Assembly: GCA_036500065.1 (NCBI GenBank)
Contig: DASYCT010000390.1
Span: 1-7,967, forward strand
Direction: 5' to 3'
From: JACMLD01 sp036500065
GTDB taxonomy: Bacteria; Bacteroidota; Bacteroidia; Chitinophagales; Chitinophagaceae
DNA: 7,967 nucleotides
Shown here: in pieces, positions 5,470-7,967 of the stretch
Layout of the letters: every line of letters starts with the position of its first letter
How positions within the stretch are numbered: position 1 is the stretch's first letter
Made by a program: the position numbers and the translations under genes
The notes under the pieces: generated by a model
What the model saw: only the letters and a program-made list of their open reading frames with translations
Told to the model about the DNA's origin: nothing
Databases searched by the model: none

Positions 5470-6123
5470 ATGGCAATAACACGCAGTGCGCAATTCTGGA
5501 ACTGGTTCCGGCAACATGAAAACAAGTACCGGGATTTTGACCGGTGCAGCGATAAGGAGGTGGAAGACCTTATGCACGAATTGGACGTGCACCTGAAGGC
5601 GTATCATCATCGCCTATGGGCCAGTGTTAAAACAGAAAAGGGAGATGATCGTAGTACGCTCATCCTATCGGCCAATGGCCGGCGGTTCTCGTTTGGTTAT
5701 GTGGATCGGCTGGTAGCTAAGGTACCCCTGATGGAATACTGGAAAGTGGTAGCGTTGGAAGAGCCGAGAGAGGCCGATTTTATGCTGAAGGAACGTTTCG
5801 GCGATTTGGCGATGGATGTGCGGAAGCTGTCATTTGCCGCGGAGCAGAATGAGAAGGGCCAGCAGGATATAGCCGTGTATACCGACCCGTATGATTATGG
5901 AAAGGCGAAACGCTATAACCAGGCGGCCAGGAGGGTGGTGTATAATTTATTGGGAGAGCGGTTTTTCGGGTTGGGGATTGGGTATGTGTGGTGCCGGCCG
6001 CTTGCGGAGGAAAGGGGTACTAAAGGCCTCCGGCGGATAAAGGAGTTGCCGGGGTATATGGGGCGGCAGGCGCCGATGAAGCTGGTGGTGGGACCGGGGG
6101 GTGAGTTGATGGGGAGAGGGTGA
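5470..6123 (+). CDS. Hypothetical protein of a Bacteroidota family starting FWxWF
   Basis: This 217-aa soluble protein begins AQFWNWFRQHENKYRDFD, then a helical stretch, then STLILSANG and VDRLVAKVPLMEYWKVVALE (62-97). This FWxWF start followed by a beta strand with L-x-A-x-G and a P-x(4)-W block is a pattern I associate with a widespread Bacteroidota family of unknown function, possibly related to DUF695; the name is not certain. The middle part contains DIAVYTDPYDYG (133-144), and the C-terminal half carries YNQAARRVVYNLLGERFFGL (149-168). The last 20 residues are Gly-rich. The start ATG 5470 follows an A/T-rich leader without a Shine-Dalgarno sequence. It lies 34 bp after one terminator and 8 bp before another, so it is a single-gene transcript. 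A fragment resembling its C-terminal half lies at 6222-6398. Confidence 0.8.
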   Translation: MAITRSAQFWNWFRQHENKYRDFDRCSDKEVEDLMHELDVHLKAYHHRLWASVKTEKGDDRSTLILSANGRRFSFGYVDRLVAKVPLMEYWKVVALEEPREADFMLKERFGDLAMDVRKLSFAAEQNEKGQQDIAVYTDPYDYGKAKRYNQAARRVVYNLLGERFFGLGIGYVWCRPLAEERGTKGLRRIKELPGYMGRQAPMKLVVGPGGELMGRG

Positions 6124-6131
6124 GAGGTAGG

Positions 6132-6160
6132 CAGCCCAACCGGGGTGGTTGGGCTGTTTT
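6132..6160 (+). terminator. Rho-independent terminator
   Basis: CAGCCCAACC (6132-6141) pairs perfectly with GGTTGGGCTG (6147-6156) over a five-base loop, followed by TTTT. It begins 8 bp after the stop codon of the 217-aa protein gene. Confidence 0.9.
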
Positions 6161-6221
6161 ATAGGTATTGTACAAAGAAAATTTTTAAGGAAAAGGGGGT
6201 AAGGAAGATCTTACTGCATGA

Positions 6222-6398
6222 TTTAGTACCTATTGCCGGGTAAGCAAATATCACAAAGCGGTGCAGCGGGTTATTTTCAATTTGCAGACCGAGCGTATCT
6301 ATAGGAATGTGACGGGCAAATCGATAACGTGGGCAGAAAACAGGAAAAGGACGAAGCGGTTAAAGAAGCTGGTGGGTTTGTTGGGCAATGCAGATTGA
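6222..6398 (+). pseudogene. Possible remnant of a paralogue of the 217-aa protein (C-terminal part only)
   Basis: The frame is open for 58 codons from just after TGA 6219-6221 to TGA 6396-6398, with no ATG in it; GTG 6261 is the only usable-looking start and would cut the similarity. The translation contains YHKAVQRVIFNLQTER (bases 6249-6296). It aligns without gaps with residues 149-164 of the 5470 gene product (YNQAARRVVYNLLGER), with 8 of 16 identical and most others conservative. A basic stretch RTKRLKKLVGLLG follows, similar in place to RGTKGLRRIKELPG of that protein. This suggests the tail of a truncated duplicate. The alignment was made by eye over a short stretch; a chance open frame or a separate small gene remains possible. 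Confidence 0.4.
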
Positions 6399-6596
6399 GT
6401 GTGGAGGGACGTGAGTATTAGTCTAAATAACCAATGGGTGTTGGGCTATATAATATTTTTTTGATTAATAAAGACTACAAGAATTACAAACACAGAATAT
6501 ACAGGGACTAAACTCTTTGTCATTGTGACTAAATTTGCGGTAAAAAATATTTCGTAGATCATGATATATTTTACCTTTATACGTAAATCAAACTAA

Positions 6597-6626
6597 TTGC
6601 TGTATTTCCATAATTCACTATATTTG
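6597..6626 (+). promoter_or_regulatory. Bacteroidota-type promoter of the methyltransferase gene
   Basis: TTG at 6597-6599 and TATATTTG at 6619-6626 are separated by exactly 19 bp, matching the Bacteroidota consensus TTTG/TTG-N19-21-TAnnTTTG. The transcription start would fall just a few bases after 6626, close to the ATG at 6634, giving a very short or absent leader. Confidence 0.55.
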
Positions 6627-6633
6627 AATATAA

Positions 6634-7967
6634 ATGAAAAGGGCTAATAAAAAAGCTATTTCTCAAAAAATTATCCGCCTCAAAGCAGGGGGTATTCCTC
6701 GTGTTCTTGATTTATTTTCCGGTTGCGGTGGACTTTCTCTTGGCTTTCTGTCTGCTGGATGTCAAATCGCCGCGGCAGTAGAAAATGATCCTTTTGCGGC
6801 AAAATCTCATGGCCTTAATTTTCATGATGGTGTACATGCTCATTGTGAACCAAGAGATATTACAGAAACCAGCCCATCGCAACTTACCGCTGAACTTAAC
6901 CTGGGTCACCCCTCACTGGCATTTGACATAGTTATTGGAGGACCACCATGTCAAGCCTTTGCAAGGGTGGGAAGATCCAAGCTCAGAGAGGTAGCTGAGC
7001 ATCCAGAGGCATTTCGACATGATCCGAGAGCAAAACTATATATTGAATATCTGGATTATGTTACTGACTGCGCTCCTCTTGCTGTTATCATGGAAAATGT
7101 TCCTGATATCCTGAACCATGGTGGACACAATATAGCAGAAGAGATTTGTGAAGTATTGGAATCAAAAGGTTATGTGGTTGCTTATACCTTATTGAATGCA
7201 GCATTTTATGGAGTTCCCCAGACACGGGAACGGATGTTTCTTATTGCTTATATAAGAGATATCACTGACAAAATTGTTTTTCCTGAACCTACTCATTGGG
7301 TTGATTTGCCTTCAGGTTACGATGGGAGCAGAGCAGTAGCATTAAAGATGGTAATGGAAAACATTAGCTCCCAGACCCATTATTTGGAACCTCCTGAAGC
7401 AAGCAGAGATCTCCCTCTGGCATTAACAGCGCAAGAAGCAATTGGAGATTTGCCCAATATAGATGCTAGACATCTCTTAAAAATCGGACTTCTGGTGAGG
7501 GGAGCACGTCGTTTTGATCAACCAATGCTCTATTCAAGTCAACTCGAACCTTCGAACTACGTCAGACAGATGCGTAAATGGACTGGATTTTTAGCTCCTG
7601 CCGCACTTAAAGATCATGTAATACGCTACTTACCACGTGATTATCCGCTCTTTGCAAGAATGAATCCAGGAGATCAATATCCCGAGGCTTTTCAGCATGC
7701 TGAGAAGATGTTTAGCGAAAAGCTGGAAGAACTTCGTTTATCTGGTGAAACAATCATAACTGGATCTGCTCGATGGAAGAAACTTCGAGCATCTATTGTT
7801 CCACCATATGCGGACAACAAGTTTCCAAATAAATGGCGAAAGATGGAGGCTGACTGTCCTGCTCGAACTTTATTGGCTCATCTTGGAAAAGATGGTTACA
7901 GCCATATACACTATGACAGTAATCAAGCAAGGACAATTTCAGTAAGAGAAGCAGCAAGGCTTCAATC
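6634..7967 (+). CDS. DNA (cytosine-5) methyltransferase, 3' end outside window
   Basis: The first 444 residues are present and the frame runs off the window. It transfers a methyl group from S-adenosylmethionine to C5 of cytosine in a specific DNA site. Motifs appear in the usual order: motif I DLFSGCGGLSLGF (26-38) for AdoMet; E50-N51-D52; motif IV GGPPCQAF with catalytic C106; motif VI MENVP (153-157); motif VIII GVPQTRERMFLI (193-204); and SVREAARLQ (436-444) of the motif IX region. Motif X should lie just beyond the window. About 200 residues separate motifs VIII and IX, larger than in M.HhaI-type enzymes, so the target-recognition region is long. An insert after motif IV (about 110-140) is also present. 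TAA directly precedes ATG 6634 in frame, which fixes the start. The gene is visibly more A/T-rich than its upstream neighbours, suggesting transfer. A partner nuclease or other defence genes probably lie downstream; specificity cannot be read. Confidence 0.95.
   Translation, partial: MKRANKKAISQKIIRLKAGGIPRVLDLFSGCGGLSLGFLSAGCQIAAAVENDPFAAKSHGLNFHDGVHAHCEPRDITETSPSQLTAELNLGHPSLAFDIVIGGPPCQAFARVGRSKLREVAEHPEAFRHDPRAKLYIEYLDYVTDCAPLAVIMENVPDILNHGGHNIAEEICEVLESKGYVVAYTLLNAAFYGVPQTRERMFLIAYIRDITDKIVFPEPTHWVDLPSGYDGSRAVALKMVMENISSQTHYLEPPEASRDLPLALTAQEAIGDLPNIDARHLLKIGLLVRGARRFDQPMLYSSQLEPSNYVRQMRKWTGFLAPAALKDHVIRYLPRDYPLFARMNPGDQYPEAFQHAEKMFSEKLEELRLSGETIITGSARWKKLRASIVPPYADNKFPNKWRKMEADCPARTLLAHLGKDGYSHIHYDSNQARTISVREAARLQ

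Larger units (their letters stand above)
6161..6633. other. 473-bp region between the 217-aa protein gene and the methyltransferase gene
   Basis: No intact gene is seen. The first half contains a possible decayed gene fragment (6222-6398). The second half (6399-6633) is strongly A/T-rich and non-coding. It holds the direct repeat GACTAAA at 6506 and 6527 (21 bp apart), a TAAATTTG box at 6530-6537 without a properly spaced upstream element, and the promoter candidate at 6597-6626. The change to A/T-rich sequence here continues into the methyltransferase gene and may mark the edge of acquired DNA. Confidence 0.6.

Noticed and set aside
6712..6909. 65-codon minus-strand frame inside the methyltransferase gene
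   Set aside because: It is antisense to strongly conserved motifs I to IV of the methyltransferase and has no features of its own.

Overview
The window looks like chromosomal DNA from a member of the Bacteroidota, most likely a Chitinophagaceae-type soil bacterium (genus not determinable). The grounds are a Lys/Ala-tailed SWIB protein, an RteC-family protein, a DUF3592-like protein, A-rich start regions without Shine-Dalgarno sequences, and a TTG-N19-TAnnTTTG promoter of the Bacteroidota type before the last gene. No RNA gene, CRISPR array, transposase or integrase was seen.

Left part (1-2008): ordinary accessory or housekeeping genes. The 3' end of a SWIB-domain chromatin-type protein ends at a strong terminator. 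A small cupin follows on the + strand and converges on two minus-strand genes, a two-TM DUF3592-like membrane protein and a DinB-like four-helix protein. The DinB-like protein seems to lack part of the usual metal-binding histidine set. A 461-bp A/T-rich spacer (2009-2469) follows, holding a notable inverted repeat that can fold in two ways.

Middle part (2470-6160): an orphan RteC-family protein, then four proteins of unknown function on the same strand. These are an Ig-like-fold protein, a 69-aa hydrophobic protein, a 219-aa protein and a 217-aa protein. The spacers are rich in structure: a perfect 15-bp hairpin with a T run, a 28-bp imperfect direct repeat built from paired TTGRCA words, a four-copy 11-bp tandem repeat, another TTGACAG pair, and two clean intrinsic terminators. 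The 3693-5398 genes may act together, possibly as a surface or phage-derived module, but that is inference.

Right part (6161-7967): a non-coding stretch contains an open frame without a good start. Its conceptual translation resembles the C-terminal part of the 217-aa protein just upstream, suggesting a decayed paralogue. Base composition then turns visibly A/T-rich, and a 5-methylcytosine DNA methyltransferase begins with a very short leader and runs off the window end. It probably marks the left edge of a horizontally acquired restriction-modification or other defence locus whose remaining genes lie outside the window.

No complete novel system can be demonstrated here. The best leads are the methyltransferase edge, the 3693-5398 cluster and the structured spacers.
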